In this document: in pieces, positions 1 to 12,497 of the stretch
How the letters are laid out: each line of letters opens with the position of its first letter
Numbering within the stretch: the stretch's first letter is position 1
DNA from: Aphelenchoides besseyi
Taxonomy: Eukaryota; Nematoda; Chromadorea; Rhabditida; Aphelenchoididae
DNA: 64,000 bases
NCBI GenBank assembly: GCA_024699855.1
Contig: JAMPIQ010000003.1
Coordinates: forward strand, 1,178,001-1,242,000
Reading direction: 5' to 3'
Program-made: the position numbers and the translations under genes
The notes under the pieces: generated by a model
The model's input: the letters and a program-made list of their open reading frames with translations, nothing else
Told to the model about the DNA's origin: nothing
The model's database searches: none

Positions 1-3000
1 TTAGTTTACATTTACGATTTCCTTCGGTTGAACTCAATCGCCATGTTGTTTAATGAACTTTGTAGCATGAATGTCGCCGGTTAATAAAAATCCACAAGTT
101 GAACTATGTGGCTGCACTCTGTGATCTTCCCACTGTTTCTTCAATTCGCTCAAAAAAGTTGTTTGAGCAAAAAGAACTTCCAAGAAGAGATTTCCGTGTT
201 TTGATAGCTTTCTGGATTTGCATTGGTTGATCACTTCTATGCAGACTTCGAAGCTCCTCATTCACGCGCTAAACAAATGGATCTTCCAAGTGTTCAGATG
301 GTGATTGGAGATATTGCAGACAGCGATCGTCGTTGAGCAAAGACGGAAATTATTCGCAATTTCGAATTGAATTTCAAGTGCCACAAATTTTCGCACGTCG
401 AAAAGAATTTTCGTTGTTGCTCGTCGGACAGAAACTCATTTGAAAGTCTGAGAAGCAACGAAACGACTAGCAACATCACGTATGCAAACGAACAACAAAA
501 AAGCTTTTTTGGATTGTCGTTACATCCGACTACCTTGGTGTGCCTTCCCTTCTGAAGCTTCGCAATTCGACCGTCATGTGAATCGCCTCGGAACAGCTCC
601 TTCGTAATCCACTTCCATTTGTTTGATTGATCCTCTCACATCGTGTGTTACAGAGAGAAAAGTCATTAATTTTGCGCCCATTGAATAATCCGATCAATTG
701 GATTCTGCCGTCTGTTACACTTCAGAAATTGGATTCTCTCCAACGAACACACGAAGAATTGCGCAATTTTGGCGATGAAAAGAAGTCTGTTGGTGAATGT
801 GACAATGAAATTCCAATTATCTTTCTTTTGACTCGAAAATCCAATTGACCGGATTGCTGTCTTCTCGTTTATTCGCATTTTTCAGTAATAAATCGCCTTC
901 GCCAAAGTTAATTCGCTGCAATCGGCTCACTAGGCGCGTTGTTGACCTTTGGAATTACGTTTTGGGTCGAGCTAAATGGTCGAGATTTATCGTGAGTTAA
1001 GACACGACGGACTTTCGTGCGATCGTCCATTCGAGCATTTTAAATGTGAAAAGATCGAATTCGCTTTGTCGAGTCAATTCCGAATACAAAAGCGACCAAA
1101 TTCTTGTGTTTGGGTCACTCGAAGTGGACAACAAAGAGCGACACCGCGCCAGAGTAAAGACGATCGAGTGGAAGGGGGAACTGAGTGGTCGTTTGTTTTG
1201 TTATAAAACGACACGACGCAAAGATTCGAGTAAATACACTCAACGAAATTTGAAGTGTACTTTGAAGTTAATTCACGACCTTCGAACAGTCAAATTGGCA
1301 CAGAAACTCGAGGGCTATCAGATCATCTGACAGTCGTATTTCATTCCGTTGCCTTTCTGTACCTGTCGGCACCGCTCAATATAGTCGCGCAGTCCATCGG
1401 ACCCACAAGATTAGCGGTCCATGCATCCCTCGTGGTGGTCGTTTTGCTCGGATGATCGTCGTTTTGTTGGCCAGAACATTGCGAATGAAAACAAAGAAGT
1501 TAATTCAGTTTCCAGTTACGATCTATTTCGTGTATTCATCTCATAATAATCAATCGTGCGAGCTGGTACGAAGCGAAAGAAGAAGGTCGAAGTGGTCCGC
1601 CTTTTTCGTCTCTTACTCCCAAAAATTTTTGCTCCCTCAGCGCGACGCAAAACGCGGGCTCGTTCGTTTTACAGTCGCGATCGGTATTTTTGGGTGGAGA
1701 CGACCGCGGCGTGGTCGGTGAAAGAGATCGTGCAGCGTCGCACGCAAAGAAAAAGAGCGTGTGGTCAAAAGCGTTTTTCGATCGAACTTTTCTTGCGCTT
1801 CCGTTTTGATTTTTACGTTTTTTCCTCTCGATGGCTCGTGAGGAAACGTTTTTGTTGTGAGTCGATTTTTGTTCGTCCAAAAAACTCGGTTGTTAAGCCG
1901 GGGATTTGGAAACGGGAAGAGTTTCGCGAAAAAGAGACCGTTCGACTGCCGAGTTTCTTGTGTGGTTCCGGGATTGCTTCTATGAATAACACAGAGGCCA
2001 ATAAATTCGTCGATTTATTAGCTCGTTTTACATTCTCCTTCGGCTCCCGACCAAAACTACTCACTTGGTCTATTCATCGGTTGGCCTTTACCCTCGGTGC
2101 TCTTTCGTTTGCTTTTAACCAATCTATTCATTTCGACTGCTGCAAAGTCTCTTGGAACCTGTCAGCAGCACCGGGACAGCAATCGGCTAAACGACTTTTT
2201 TCACGTTGCGATCTTCGCTTTCAACGTTAGTGGTTTTCGCAGCTGACGATTCTTAACAACCAAATTTGGCGGTGAGGAAAACAACGAAACATTTTCGTAT
2301 CCATCGGATCAGAGCGGGTGGTTAAATCGGATTGTCGGCCGCGAAGAATTTCGGATTATTGGCTGAGGGGTAAATTTCTAATTTGACAGAAAGCGAGGGC
2401 GTTGGAATTTTTAGTGCGATTGTCCTCTGAAGAGAACACTCGAATTGATTAACCGAAATCGCATGTTTTCGTTTAGTCGAAATGTTTTCGGCACTGCAAA
2501 AACATGATGCGACCTTCTCGCTCCAACTTCCTAGTATCGATGGCGTAGTCGCATGTGCAAGAGCGAATTCGAACAGTTTTTGAAAGGAGCAGAAACTTTT
2601 GGTTCCGAATCGTCTTTTTTCGTCTTTTTTTAATCAACGTGAAGTTTTCAAGTTGTCGACCAAAAAGATTGTGTTAGAGGAAGTGGTTCTGTGCGACGAG
2701 CTTTTGTTCGTCCTTTACTACACTCCACCTCGTTCATCATTCATTCCACTCAGTCAGTCATGAGAGTAGTCAGTCACTTATTCATTCAGCAAGTACTCTC
2801 TCTCACTTCTTGTTTATGCTCCCTAATGAAAGACGTTGATCCGTTGAGGTTCGAAAAGCGACGCGCAGCTTCGAAATGACCGGCGCGTTATGATGTCTTC
2901 TGTAGACTGAGAGGCCATTAAATTTCACGACCTTTACACGAACACATTTTCAAATCGAAGTTTGAAAGGTCGCTGGCGAGTTGTCGTGTTGCGATAAGCC

Positions 3001-5829
3001 CTCCGTGATTCATTGACTTGAAGCGTTTGAAATTTCGTCGCTTCGACATCTCGATCGTTTAATTTCATGAGAATAAAGTCAAAAGAAAATTCTCTCCGCC
3101 TCTCCGTTCTTTTTCTTGCCCATTTGAAAAGGCATTCGAGTTGTAATCGTAAAAAATTTTTTTAAACGACGTGCACTTTCCATTGCAGCTCTTTGAGAGT
3201 TTCGAGTTGTCCGGTGAAGACGAGTAGTCAGTTGAATGGAAAGAAGAGGGGGAGATTGGATTGATGTGTGCAATTTGGCTGGTCGTTCCATCTCTTCACA
3301 AAATGGTTGTTGTTCTACAACTTTGCGTTTTGGATCGACGCCAAAGTTGCGGAGCGACAAAAGCGTGGGAAAAAACGCAATCGGAGCGGCGATTCCCGGA
3401 ATTGTTTTTTTGGATCGTCCGCGTCATTTTCGCTTTCCGCCCCGACGTTCCCCGCCAATTGTTGCGTTTCTTCCGTTTCGAGCGGCGCGAAAACGCGGCA
3501 AAAGTGACCGCGATCGATTCTTTTACATTCCCGCTTTCCATCATCGTGTTCAACGCATTTGCTAAGTTTTTTGTCAAACATCACGACTTTAGAGCAGCAA
3601 GAGGGGATCAAAGGACGCAAGAGGCAAAAGGGTTCATGCTTGTTGTTTTTGTGTGTGTGTATGCTCGAGAGTTATTTTCGTTTCGACAAGAGCGATTGGA
3701 TTCGCAAAGAAGAGGGAGAGAACGACCAGTTTTTTTATCGTCTTGTCTGTTTGATTCAATTGACTGGTTGTTGTGTGTCGTAATGCAGAGGAAGGAGAGA
3801 GAAGCAGCGATTCTTTTGTTTCTTTTCACTGTGTGGACCGCGCAGGTCAATGGCGAAGACGTGGCGGTTTTACTGCTCGGAATAGTAAACCAATATAATC
3901 GATTCCTTTAAGCACCGGCTTTTTTTGTTCTGCAAATCAAACGTCTATGCGCAATTGCTGCGACCTTTTTGCCCGCTAGTTGTTGTCGGCTAGTGGATGG
4001 GCAGATAAAGATTTAGAGGGTTATCGTTCAGATCGTAGGCCCCTCAAGTGAATGATAAAGACGATAAAAGTCGAAAGCTCATTCATCATTTCCTTGTTGT
4101 TCGCTTTTTTCATCAGCCTTCAAATTGAATAGCAAGACAGATGGATGTTTTGAATCCGCCGAATTAAAAAAGACTCTCGACTTGGTCTCCGAATGCGCAG
4201 ATGTCCGTTTCTGGTCGTTTGTGAGGGAGATCTTTTGTGTTGGGTAACCTAATGAACGCGAAAACGACTTTTCTTCGCTCTTTATCTTATTAACTTTTGT
4301 GTCTTCGAAATCGTGACTTTACATCATAACAAGAAAGCGAAATCACGAGAGAGAGAGAGAGAAAGAGTGCTCAATCGAACTCACAACTCGCAGGGGAACA
4401 CGAGACCATCAAAAACATCAGTCGCGTCTTATAAATCCGCGCTCGCGATTTGTCTTTTCGAGTCCGCGTCACGCCGCAATTTCTGCGTTTTGCGCATTCA
4501 AATTTGCGCGAACTGATTCCCGCACGTAAACTCGAAAACTTTTGCTTGTCAGTCACAAGGGGGGATTTGGAAGAGGACTTAAAATTGACAAACGATGGCA
4601 ATTCGAGAAGCGGAAATAATCCGCAGGCGATTGATTAGCATTTCAAAAATCGTTTCGAATTTCTTTTCGTCGTAATTAAAAGTCGAGTGCTCTTTGTGTC
4701 TTAACGAGCGGTTGATTGCTGCTGTCGAGAGAAGGGGGCTCGTGTAACCAAAACAACAAGCCTCTTCGTTATGTTGGAAGTTAACGTTGAATGCGGGAAA
4801 TCGAGAAGAAGATGAATATTCAAAACCTGAGGTCGTCTTTGAAGCTCCACATTAAGTCTTGTGTTTTCGACCTTCAAAAACGTTTTTCGAAAAGAGCGGC
4901 CGGCCAATTGTGTCCACTGGGCAGTTGAAAAGAAGAATGGGAAGAGGAGGATTGAATGGAGAGTGGTTCGAAATTGGAAGAGACATCTCAGTCGCTCTTT
5001 TCGTTTTGACGAACTTCTTTTTTATTTTGATTTCGACAATCAACCCGGAGATCTTATGTCCACACACACATACACTCTTTCTCTCTGATTGAAATCACTC
5101 GTCCGTGTACTAATTGCTAAATGACGACCAAAAGACGGTCGATTTCCAATTTTTCAGGGGGGCGGCAGTGGCGTGCACAACTCGAAAAGAAGGAGAGAAG
5201 TTTGATGGTGAAGAGCCTTCAAGAGATCCCAAGGTCGTTTTGTGTTTTGAGTTTGACGGTCTGAGTGGGGCGGGAGAGGGGCTATTGAGCAGTGATTTTG
5301 CTGATTTTGTTTTGGTAAATTAATAAAATTTACTAAACTTTTGTTTGAACACTTCGATCTCTTCTCTACGTGTATGTTTGGTTTTGTTGTTTGGGGCGAC
5401 TTTTGTGTGTGTGTCGTCGTCGGTCGCGCGACACGATTTTTGCCCGTGACCCCGTTCCTGTCACCTCCACCATCTACTACGACCCATTGATGTCCTTCTT
5501 TCTGCTGTTGACCCAAGCGGAGCAATTTTCCGACTCACTTCGAAAACTGATGGGTACGGAGAAAAAAGATTTGCATTATGAAGATGTGGATAAGTGATTT
5601 GTTTTCGAAATTTGGGTTAACTTTGGGGCGACCGGTTCCACTCATTTCAATAATTACGTTCATCCAATTGGACGTCATTTTTTGAGGTTTCTCGTTGTTG
5701 AAACCCAATAATTTCGGGTAATTATCCGCTCTCTAGCTCATCCTCTTTCTTCTTTTGCCTTCTTCATTCGTCGTGATTTTTATCGTGACTTTGTGCGAAT
5801 TCGTTTCATCGATTGATTTCGATTTTCAG
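1..5829. other. Gene-poor 5' region, no supportable coding gene
   Basis: Nearly 6 kb with open frames on both strands but none with a recognisable domain, a consistent chain of splice-linked exons or compositional contrast with its antisense. It is rich in CpG and in TTCG/TCGA words, which lengthens chance open frames. Notable simple sequence is a short GA repeat near 4350. It ends in a good splice acceptor (GATTTTCAG, 5821-5829) immediately before the CXXC gene, so part of it is likely promoter, 5' untranslated exon or long first intron of that gene. A 50-codon open stretch at about 5446-5597 ending in TGA could be a short exon, but nothing supports it beyond being open. Confidence 0.5.
5821..5829 (+). 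other. 3' splice acceptor before the CXXC start codon (cis or trans-splice site)
   Basis: The word GATTTTCAG sits 28 bases before the ATG of the CXXC gene, and an in-frame TAA lies between it and the ATG. Upstream sequence is therefore untranslated. In nematodes this is either the end of a 5' UTR intron or a spliced-leader acceptor; the sequence cannot tell which. Confidence 0.5.
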
Positions 5830-5857
5830 TGCAATACACGTGTAAGAAATAGAGCGC

Positions 5858-7650
5858 ATGACGGCTGCCGCAGTGCCGAAAGAAACCCAACAAACAACCT
5901 CTGCACCAACTTCTCCATCGAAAACGCCACAAAAATCGCCGATCAATGCGCTGGATCTGAGTCCTCAACACCAACCACCACCGTCTACCTCAAGCGTCGA
6001 ATTGAAACCCGAAGCCACAACGTCCTCCCAACAATCCAAATCAACTGAGGTGGAACAGACGCCTGACTATTACGAGCTGAAACCGATGAATCAGAAGCCC
6101 ACGGGCTCAGCGGCACCACAACAACACTCGGCGGTGGTTTCAGCGTTGCAGTCCAATTCGACGCAATACTTCATTCAGCCCGGACATCACCAACAACTCC
6201 CGATGTCGACGGCTGCTACTGTCACATCAAATGGAATACCTGGTAATGGGGTTTTGAATTCGACTGCCGGTCATGTTGCTGCGGGTCCATTTCCGAATTT
6301 CGGTCACTTGTTGGCAGCTCAGAATCAGTTACCGAAACCGTCACCCAACTTCCAATTCCCGCCGCATCCGCATTCTGCTGTGCATCCGAATGGCGCTGGA
6401 AACTTCTTTGGAATGCCTCCTCACTCAGCGCCACCTCATCCCGCTGTTCATCAATCGCCAGCGTTTGCCGCCGCTGATCACGATGCAAGTTCGCCGAAAC
6501 GTTCCGATTCCGCGCTCTTGAATTCGATGTGCAATCGATCGCAACGTTGTGGTATTTGCAAGGGATGTACAAAGTGAGTTATCATTTCCTTTCTCAATTG
6601 AATCCTTTTGTTTTAGTCAAGCTTGTGGCGAGTGTCCATTTTGTTTGGATTCACCTCAATTCGGTGGTCCCGGAGTCAAAAAACAGTCGTGCTTGGAGCG
6701 GCGATGTCATCGAGTTTTGGAGAATAAGTTGCAGGTAAATTTTCAGTTTTTAATCTTCATTTCAACTGATTTATTTAGCGTGATGCTCCTTCCTTTCGAG
6801 CCCGTCGTGGTTGTGGTACATGTGAAGACTGCAGACAGGCCGATTGCAACACTTGTTTAGTTTGTTTCGATCGAAAACACTTCAAGAACAGGTGAGTGAA
6901 CTGATGATCATGATGACGTTTATTTTCGACATTTTCAGTTACATTCCTGGTGCAATGTGTGCGCGTAAACGTTGTAATCACGCGGTTGTGATGGACAACT
7001 CGTCGAGAATGAAGAAACGTGTAAATGGTGGTGATCAGAGCGGAGTCGCTTATCCGAAACCGGCCAAACGGCCATCTCCTTCTGACTTCCCGGGAATGCC
7101 CACAGGACTACCATTGGGAATGTCACCAACGATGCAGAATCGAAATGGTCAGATCAACGGCGGGTAAGGGATTAATTCCAAGTGTTGCTCTTATAACTTG
7201 TGTTTAAGAATGATGATGCCTCAGTCGGTTCTTCACTCATCACCAGCCAATTTGCACAATCGTCTACCCGCGTTGGGAACTCAACCGAACGAAAATCGTC
7301 CCGGTTTCCATCCCGCCGGCATGTACGGTGATTTCTCGACCAGTAATTTTGCACCATCGTTCCAAACCGATCCGAACGCCAATCGAGTTCCCGGTTTTCA
7401 TGGCGCTTTGACCGGATCGGCTGGGCCGTGCATCGTACCGCTACCAAATGGCCAGTTCATAAACTCAACACATCCATTCCCGTACTTGTTCCCTCAACCA
7501 CTACAACCGACTCAAGTTGTTACCGGAAACGGCGGCAAAGATGCGATCAAATCGGGTGATCAATCGCCGTCTGGTGTTCACGATGATCCATTCCAACCGC
7601 CATCCTACAAAGAAGAGACAAGTGGAAGCGTGGTTCTCCAAGCATTGTAA
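5858..7650 (+). CDS. Tandem CXXC zinc-finger protein (CpG-DNA binding, nuclear)
   Basis: Five exons (5858-6573, 6617-6734, 6779-6891, 6939-7163, 7209-7650) give 537 residues. Residues 1-230 are a Pro/Ser/Thr/Gln-rich low-complexity arm. Two CXXC domains follow. The first (about 231-270) has eight cysteines in the CxxCxxC...CxxCxxC...C...C order and the DNA-contact signature QFGGPGVKKQSC. The second (about 287-325) keeps eight cysteines but lacks the KFGG/KQ segment. The C-terminal part is again Pro/Gly/Asn-rich. Known CXXC domains with KFGG-KQ bind unmethylated CpG, while those lacking it (as in two of the MBD1 fingers) usually do not. I infer a nuclear CpG reader using the first finger. No catalytic, PHD, MBD or F-box domain is seen, so it is not an obvious KDM2, DNMT1, CFP1 or TET orthologue. 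An untranslated exon precedes the start. Confidence 0.85.
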
Positions 7651-8499
7651 TCCCTGCAATATTACGAATTTCACTACTAAGCCTCAGAAATTATTCGCCT
7701 TTTATGTCCCGTCCATTTTTTCTAATCGAAAAACTTTACGCCTTGTCCCAAACAAAAAATCCTAACGGTAATTCCTAATCAACTTCCTTTTTATCTCGTC
7801 ACTCCCAATCTAATTTTCTATTTCATTTGCCAGTTCAAAAGTTGTTTCATTTCGCAAATAAATCAATTCACGTCGATAGACCTTTTCGAGTAGGAACTTA
7901 GCGGCTCTTCTATTTATTCTATTCTATTTATTCCATCGATATGTATCCGAGAATTTTACGTTTGTTCCTTAACCGCTCCCATCAACTCATCTCGTCTGTT
8001 CCTTTCTACTTACACGATGTGCGTGTTTATCGCCTTTGAAGATCACCAAAACGTTTCCTATTGACCCAATTTTGTTGCAATTTCCTCTACAACCCACTTG
8101 TTTAGCACGAGTTCGCTCGTTGCGTCGCCCTCTCCAAACAAAAAACTTTGTTCTTCCTCCAATTCACGTGCCTTTTCATTATCGCTTCGACCTTGAAGCC
8201 CCAAAAGTTTTTTAATTGTTTCATTCAATTGCTCCGTTTTCTATTTTGGTTTCGTGCTTTCCAACTCTTCAACCAGCAGAAAGACTACCGCTCGAAAACA
8301 ACAAATTTACGTACACACACCGATTGTGCACCTTAAAAACTTGTGTAAAGTATATAAGTTAAAGAAGTGAGTAAATAAACGATCGTGTTTTCGATCATAA
8401 CGATTGACCTCTTCATAGCAATCAATTTGCTGCTTAAGGACTGCAAATTCGAAGCAAAATGAGACATCAACAGGAAGTTTAAGAAACAACAACAAATAG
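7651..8499. other. 3' untranslated/intergenic stretch with poly(A) signals
   Basis: Low-complexity, T- and C-rich sequence following the CXXC stop codon. AATAAA occurs at 7857-7862 and again at 8374-8379, so the CXXC transcript may have a short and a long 3' end. The second lies close to the 3' end of the convergent ELMOD gene. No gene is supportable here. Confidence 0.5.
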
Positions 8500-9654
8500 T
8501 TAAGATACAACGTTACGACTTGATAAGATTTTCAAAGTGAAGAGATCGGCTTGATTCTTTTTGAGTTCCTGTTCCAACAACTCGATGAATTGATTTTTGA
8601 CTTCGTTGAAGAACATCACATTCTGCGGCTGCTGTTCATCCCAATAGGTGCCGAATAGAGTGAACACACGACCTGAAAACCTTGTTTATGGTTTGTTATT
8701 GAGGACTCACAGTAAATTCGATGGAAGTCCTCAAGGACGGGAGCTTCTTTGGACGAATTACTGAAGTGATTTCGCAGAAGACCGTCGAGAAGAAGTTGTC
8801 GACAGAGTGCTGTGATGGTGATTCCGCAAATGGCAAATGGAAATCTGAAGAGAAGGATGAACATCAGGTGGAAGAAGCTGTCGAACTACCCGTAGATGTA
8901 ATGTCCAGACGTATTCATCACACGGCGACTATTTTTGGCATCGAATTCCGCATAGTAGAGTAGATTTTTGAGACCGAGAATCCCCATTCCTGCAAACACT
9001 CATCAGTTAAATGTGATAATGACTCACCTCTGAAATCGGTTTCTGGATCATTTCCCTGAACGATCACATTCGAAACAAGCAACGATATAACTTTTTACCT
9101 GAAATCCAATTTCTTGCCATTGTTTCGTTTTTCTGGCGGTCAACTTTTCATTTGGTCTCAACAGAGTCCACAACTTCAGGAGCATTCGTTCGTGTTCTTC
9201 ATTTCCTTTATCGTAGGCTGTAGATCGTATCTCTTCAATCTGCAAAGCAAACTTCAGAGTTTGTTTCGATCTTCGAAATAACCAATTCTTTCAACTTTTT
9301 CTGACCTCTGATTTGTCTCATCGGAATCGCCAACAATTTCGCTCGATCCGCACGTTCTTCAGAGTCCGAAAAGTCATCATGCAAGAGACCTTCAACCTCA
9401 CTCGTCTCGGCCTTGGAGTCCAAATCCATCTCTCGAATCCGCGATTTTTCGGACCGAAACAGGAGTTGTTCGACACGTTCGGTTCGTTCTGCGGGTGTTA
9501 GTCGTCCATTCACGGCCTAAGCGATCAACTGAATTCTTCGCAAAACACTTACAATCGAACGAAAAGTGTAAATGCCGAAGATGTTTTCGCCGCAATACGA
9601 AAGCAACTGAACACCGAGACTGTGCAGATGATAGAAAGCATTCCAAATTGCCAT
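8500..9654 (-). CDS. ELMO domain-containing protein (ELMOD family, Arf-type GTPase regulator)
   Basis: Seven exons on the minus strand (9654-9553, 9516-9283, 9239-9099, 9055-9028, 8989-8890, 8844-8711, 8672-8500) give 303 residues, the usual ELMOD1/2 length. The hallmark motifs are KQWQEIGFQG, TDFRGMGILGL and LEDFHRIYC, followed by the expected acidic-to-basic C-terminal helix. The N-terminus is hydrophobic/aromatic as in ELMOD1/2. ELMOD proteins are GAPs for Arl2 and related small GTPases at ER, lipid droplet or mitochondrial membranes; that role is known for the family and inferred here. The start is the ATG right after GTTTACAG; a further hydrophobic exon at about 9789-9704 could extend the N-terminus but does not join in frame. 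The intron at 8845-8889 contains an in-frame TAG if unspliced, so annotation without it would call a false stop. Confidence 0.88.
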
Positions 9655-10733
9655 CTGTAAACAACTTCAATCACTGTGAATACAGCAATCTTTTGAGCAA
9701 AACCACGAGTTTTTTCACAGATTAATTGAACGACGATCAACAGCGTCCATTTGAGTGCAAACGTAATGAAAAGCAATTGAACCTGGAAACTGATATGTCA
9801 ATCACAAGCATTCAACAACTTTTTTGAGCGAATCACCAATTAGTTAGCATTCTAGTCATTACATTGAACGTGTTGCTTTTGTTCGTGGTAATTTGAAATC
9901 GACGATACGACACAGTTTGACAGCAAAATCTGAAGATTGTAAAAGCACGATTGTCAAACAATTAATCCAATCCAACAGAACGTTAAGAACGAAGGATGTG
10001 TTTGTGAATTTGAGGCCAATTCTCTGGTTATCAGATGGTTAAATCTGCTGAGAAACGTATTCATTACTTTAAAACCAATTGCAAGTGATTGAAATTCAAA
10101 GATCTTGCCTTTGTTTCCCGCTACAGATGTGCAGAAGCCGAACTTTCAGTGCTTATGTTCACGAATATGAATGCAATTTGAAACAAATAAAAGACGACAG
10201 AGAAAAGCAAACTATAATTCTTGTTACTGATCAGCTCGTGTTCAAGAAGACGAAATCGTTTGCTATCTATTGGATTTGTTTGATCGTTCTGTTGAGTCTG
10301 ATTGGAACTGTAGACCGTCGTTCTGATGTACGTGCATATTGAGGTCTTGGTGAAAAATATAAAAACAAAGTACATTACCGTAGACGTTAATTCAATCATG
10401 TTCACAAGTAAAAAATCATTTTCATGTGAAGAATAACAATAAATGGGAATTATGCAACAATAAGAATCAACAGCTAGTGGTAACATTGGTATTGCTGTTG
10501 GATCGTTGTGCTCGTCCTGTTCGTTTAGCGAAGAAATCAACGGACGTTTATTACCGCAGATTGCAGTCGAAGTGCGATGACTGGTCGACACCAATCATGC
10601 AGTTTCAAGCAACTGGACAGTTTTTTGTCAAATTGGTCGTTTGCTCTCGACCATGTTGTTTCAATTGCCAATCAACTTCGAACGATGGTTCCTGACCATA
10701 TGATCACGTTTTCTCCTTTTAAGCGTTTAACAT
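9655..10733. other. Intergenic region upstream of ELMOD, only weak coding hints
   Basis: Contains a hydrophobic open stretch on the minus strand at 9789-9704 bounded by splice-like sites, and a longer open stretch on the minus strand at 10121-10594 rich in aromatic residues. Within the latter a GTAATG...TACATCAG segment would act as an intron and end the frame in a short acidic tail. Neither shows a recognisable domain, and no start-to-stop gene model holds. Confidence 0.3.
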
Positions 10734-10952
10734 TTATTTCCGAACTTCGTTGGCCTTTTCCTTCAATCGGCACTTTGTTGCTTCGATGTAGACATTGGCG
10801 CATACGTGTCTTTGTTGCTTGCCGTTCAACCGCCGTTTCACTTTCGATTGCGCTAAGCAATCGGTTTTTGCGAACAGAAACACTCGGAAATCTCCGTAAA
10901 CATTCGATTTCGTCCAATTGATCGCGTGTTGCGGATTTTCAGCTTTTAATCG
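10734..10952 (-). CDS. Unrecognised C-terminal exon or gene fragment
   Basis: A minus-strand frame of about 70 codons begins after a GAAGACAG acceptor and ends in a Lys/Arg/Glu-rich tail (KCRLKEKANEVRK) and TAA. Codon choice (GAA, AAG, TTC, CGA, GTT) matches the host genes nearby, which favours real coding over chance. No ATG lies in the frame, and any upstream exon would have to overlap the divergent C2H2 gene that starts at 10983, so this may be a truncated duplicate. I do not recognise the family. Confidence 0.3.
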   Translation of the reverse strand, partial: RLKAENPQHAINWTKSNVYGDFRVFLFAKTDCLAQSKVKRRLNGKQQRHVCANVYIEATKCRLKEKANEVRK

Positions 10953-10982
10953 ACTGTCTTCAGCAACTCAAACGAGTGAACA

Positions 10983-12497
10983 ATGAGCGCTCCGGAAGTG
11001 ATCACACTCGATGAAGAGAGTGATGGCGAGAGCAACTTGATTGTTTTGGATGATGAGTCCGAAAGCACCGAAAACAACGAATCAAACTCCGAAGTTGATA
11101 CGCAACGCTACAATGGGAAGGTCAGTTTGCGTGCTTGTAATGAGCTCATTCTTTTGATTTTCAGTTCGTTTGCGAAATCTGCAATTCAACGCACGATATG
11201 GAAATCGACTTCATCCATCACAAGCTCAACCACACAACATACGTTTTCGAGTGTAGTTTGTGTAATAGACGCTCCAAAACCGCTGATAATCGAAACAAAC
11301 ACGAGTTTGAAGCCCACAAACTTGATCGACCGAAAGAACATAGAAAGACGACGCGTAAGTTGTCTCCTGAGGTTCTGATCGAAATTGAAAGGAAACGTGG
11401 ACCGTTCAAAACGAAGGCAACTTTCGGGACTTCAGATCAATTTAACTTTGTTGTTTCAGTGGTATTGTGAGTCGTGCAATTTTGCGTATTCAAGTAAGAG
11501 CCATTTTGACAATCACGAACGTCACAAGCATATGGTTCATGCTTTTTGTTGCTCTTTGTGTACTAAGAAACTCGCCACGTTCAGCGCCCGCAACATTCAC
11601 GAAAGGAAGATGCACCGCTACCTTCGTCCTATCAAATTCTGGAGAGCGACTTGCAAGGTGACAGTTGAAAAACGACAAAAGAAAGTGAGTTATCACAAAC
11701 TTTTGCTGTCAACTTTTTTTAGACTGTGAGTCATGTTGAGAAGCATCGTGAGTTTCGCAGCAAAAAGCATCTTCGTGTCACTCATCCATGGTTTCCACGT
11801 CAAGAAAACAATCCGGTTGGGTTTTCGTATGGTCTTCTTATTACAAGTTTTATTTCAGACTCCAGATGGTACCGTGCAAGAGCCTGTTCGTGTGCCATCA
11901 CAGAATTCGGTTTTGCCCGAATCCCCAACTCCACCTCAAAATGACCGCAACACAAATCTGCCACCCAATGATTCATCATCTACTCAAACGGAATCGACTC
12001 TTGACGCGCAAATTCCGTTCATTGACACAGTGGAAGTGTTGACACAATTATCGCACCATCCCACGCTTATTTACTACGATTTTGAGATGGTAAGTACTAG
12101 ACGCGAATTCATTTTGCGTTCTTAGCTCAAAACTCAATTTGGCCCTATACCGGTCAATCATTGGCGCCAACATTGCGAATGTAAAATTCTGTTGGTTCGT
12201 TTCGCCGGATCTCGTGGTAACGGAGAATTGAACATTGGCACACCAATCTGGAAGCTTTCAATGCCTCGATACGAGAATCAACCAGAAACGAGTCGTAGCT
12301 CGTATCTTTTGTGCTTCGTCAAAGATGGTTCATCGAATCTTATCGACGGTGGAAGATCGAAGATGAACATTTATATGAACTTTCAAAATCTGCTGACCGA
12401 ATTTCTCCCTGCACTTCAAGTGGAGCGCTCGCTTGTCCTTGCCAGCAATCATGATCGTAAGTCGACATTCCGAGGAACTCAACGGATTTCTGTTTAA
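10983..12497 (+). CDS. C2H2 zinc-finger protein
   Basis: Six exons (10983-11120, 11165-11416, 11460-11684, 11723-11815, 11859-12089, 12126-12497) give 436 residues with all junctions in phase 0. Residues 1-46 are acidic (SUMO-interaction-like runs EVITLDEES and LIVLDDESES). Four fingers of the CxxC-x12-H-x3-5-H type follow at about 47-190, for example CESCNFAYSSKSHFDNH and CSLCTKKLATFSARNIH, then a Pro/Ser/Thr-rich linker and a C-terminal globular region (about 313-436) that I do not recognise. The spacing of fingers is not the tight TGEKP type, so RNA or protein binding is as likely as DNA binding. Intron 2 appears to use a GC donor (AAG|GCAACT, 11417) rather than GT; only that choice keeps the phase and directly precedes the third finger. 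Confidence 0.82.

Noticed and set aside
1556..3911. Long plus-strand open frames (up to about 220 codons) in the first 4 kb
   Set aside because: No domain, no splice chain, equally long frames on the opposite strand; explained by CpG-rich composition with few stop codons.
5446..5597. Possible exon ending in an acidic tail and TGA upstream of the CXXC gene
   Set aside because: No start context, no donor joining to the next exon in frame, and the CXXC gene has an in-frame stop before its own ATG.
8878..8895. Apparent in-frame TAG in the ELMOD gene (candidate recoding or pseudogene)
   Set aside because: A 45-bp GTAGTT...CTCTTCAG intron removes it and restores the conserved ELMO motif in phase.
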